Shown: piece by piece, positions 63,120 through 64,000 of the stretch
Numbering within the stretch: position 1 is the first letter of the stretch
Layout of the letters: the number at the start of each line of letters is the position of its first letter
Assembly: GCA_009363875.1 (NCBI GenBank)
Contig: CM018680.1
Coordinates: 68,587,139-68,651,138, forward strand
Direction of reading: 5' to 3'
Source of the DNA: Mikania micrantha
Taxonomy: Eukaryota > Streptophyta > Magnoliopsida > Asterales > Asteraceae
DNA: 64,000 bases
Program-made: the position numbers and the translations under genes
The notes under the pieces: model-generated
Told to the model about the DNA's origin: nothing
Database searches by the model: none
The model's input: only the letters and a program-made list of their open reading frames with translations

Positions 63120-64000
63120 TGTAACAACCGAATAATTAGCATATTTGATCGTGTATGAAATCCACGTGGACTTGACAACTGGAATTATTACAGGATGATA
63201 GTAAGCGGAAAATGGTGAACGTGGGCGAAAACCGTGCGCGAAACGGAGTTACGGATTGTCCGGAATCGCGAAACGAAGAAAAATCTCAAAGTATAGAATT
63301 TTTGGACTCGTCGCGGTACGCGACGAAAGGTTGAGGATCCTTCGCGGTACGCGATGGTCCAAAATATCTGAAATCTTCCGGATTTCGTCGCGGTACGAGA
63401 AGCCCTATTTGGCTCCTCGTCGCGGTACGCGACGGGTGAGGCGGTGGAGAAAGTTGACTACTTCATCAGATTTGCATGCAGAAAGATAATTTTATACATA
63501 TCTCGAACATATTCACTCAAGAACACCATCAGACGAACTTTTCTCATCAAATCACCAAATCAAAGTCATCTGATCGCATATTTGAAGCCAGGGAACGTGT
63601 TTACAAGTCCTGATCGTTGTTTTAGCCATAGAACTCCGTCAGATTAGGTAATGATTCGTTCTAACCTTCTAGTTTAATTTTGATTGATTAGATCTTGATT
63701 TTGAACGTAATGACACAGTTAGGATTGTTGATTATTGCCTAAATAATGGCTAGGATTGATTAGAAATGAAGAACACGATGTTCTAACGGTCAAATCCTTG
63801 TTTTGATCCGTTGTAATGCCCGGTTTGCATGAAATCACAACTATGATTATAATGGTTTAATCCATTTGATTATGACAATGTAGGTGATTAGCTTGGTTAA
63901 TCTTTGAAATACAAAGGTTAAATCTAAGTGTTTCAAACTAATCACAATCATTAACATACTCATTGGAACGATTATCTGATGTTTATGATAACAGTCAGAT
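63120..64000 (+). repeat. 3' LTR of chromovirus (first 881 bp)
   Basis: Matches 55887-56768 with few differences and is cut by the window edge. Confidence 0.95.

Larger units (their letters stand above)
55887..64000 (+). mobile_element. Tekay/Del-type Ty3 chromovirus (3' LTR cut by window end)
   Basis: 5' LTR, PBS, one gag-pol frame with a C-terminal chromodomain-like region, polypurine tract and the first 881 bp of the 3' LTR. Gag-pol order PR-RT-RH-IN and the GPY/F plus chromodomain ending place it among chromoviruses, most like Tekay/Del. The LTR starts agree closely (11 substitutions and one indel in 881 bp by eye, about 1.3%). The target duplication would be CATAT (55882-55886); its partner is outside the window. 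It is inserted just beyond the end of the copia relic. Confidence 0.93.

Noticed and set aside
1..64000. CRISPR arrays, prophage, operons, bacterial mobile elements
   Set aside because: No regularly spaced direct repeats with unique spacers or bacterial gene layout. All tandem repeats seen are microsatellites or diverged eukaryotic repeats.

Overview
This is plant nuclear DNA, most likely from a eudicot. It is AT-rich, has an intron-containing host gene, and is dominated by LTR retrotransposons, MITE-like foldback elements, SINEs and a Helitron. An Asteraceae source is my guess from the style of the SIRE/Maximus-like Ty1/copia elements; the window does not prove it. Nothing bacterial, plasmid, CRISPR or operon-like is present.

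Layout: 1-1669 looks like the 3' part of a Ty3-type LTR. It sits directly against a Ty1/copia RT-RNase H fragment with its own 3' LTR (1670-3687). A complete but decayed 12-kb SIRE-like copia element (element 1) fills 4155-16204, with LTRs, the 5-bp target duplication GTTTA and gag, pol and a third ORF, all broken. From 17968 to 48861 on the minus strand lies the only host gene I can support: a serine carboxypeptidase-like (SCPL) gene. Nine exons join in phase into 282 codons with no stop, but the C-terminal part with the catalytic Asp and His was not found. Its first intron is about 27.4 kb. That intron holds a truncated SIRE-like copy (22409-25630), foldback MITEs, a Helitron (26291-27590), a SINE (29875-30116), a very young complete SIRE-like element 2 (31740-43846, target duplication TAGTT, LTRs differing at one position by eye), a long palindrome, another truncated SIRE-like copy (44768-46268) and two more foldback elements separated by (TA)n tracts.

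Upstream of the SCPL gene come a second SINE with a 14-bp target duplication, an inverted lone SIRE-like LTR, a 0.9-kb foldback element, an internally deleted copia relic (about 52200-55800) and a Tekay/Del-type Ty3 chromovirus. The chromovirus begins at 55887 and runs off the right edge; its gag-pol is one frame broken by two TGA codons.

The most interesting points are: (1) an SCPL gene whose signal-peptide exon is separated from exon 2 by a transposon-filled 27-kb intron; (2) in the SIRE-like family, a constant -1 frame offset inside gag in three copies, a stop codon at the same gag/pol position in two copies, and a conserved TATA box about 90 bp before the third ORF in two copies, suggesting a separate mRNA; (3) the third ORF shows a coiled coil and basic patches but no signal peptide or membrane segment, so the label 'envelope' is doubtful; (4) element 2 is very young yet already frameshifted in ORF3; (5) a family of foldback elements tied to (TA)n and (ATAC)n tracts.
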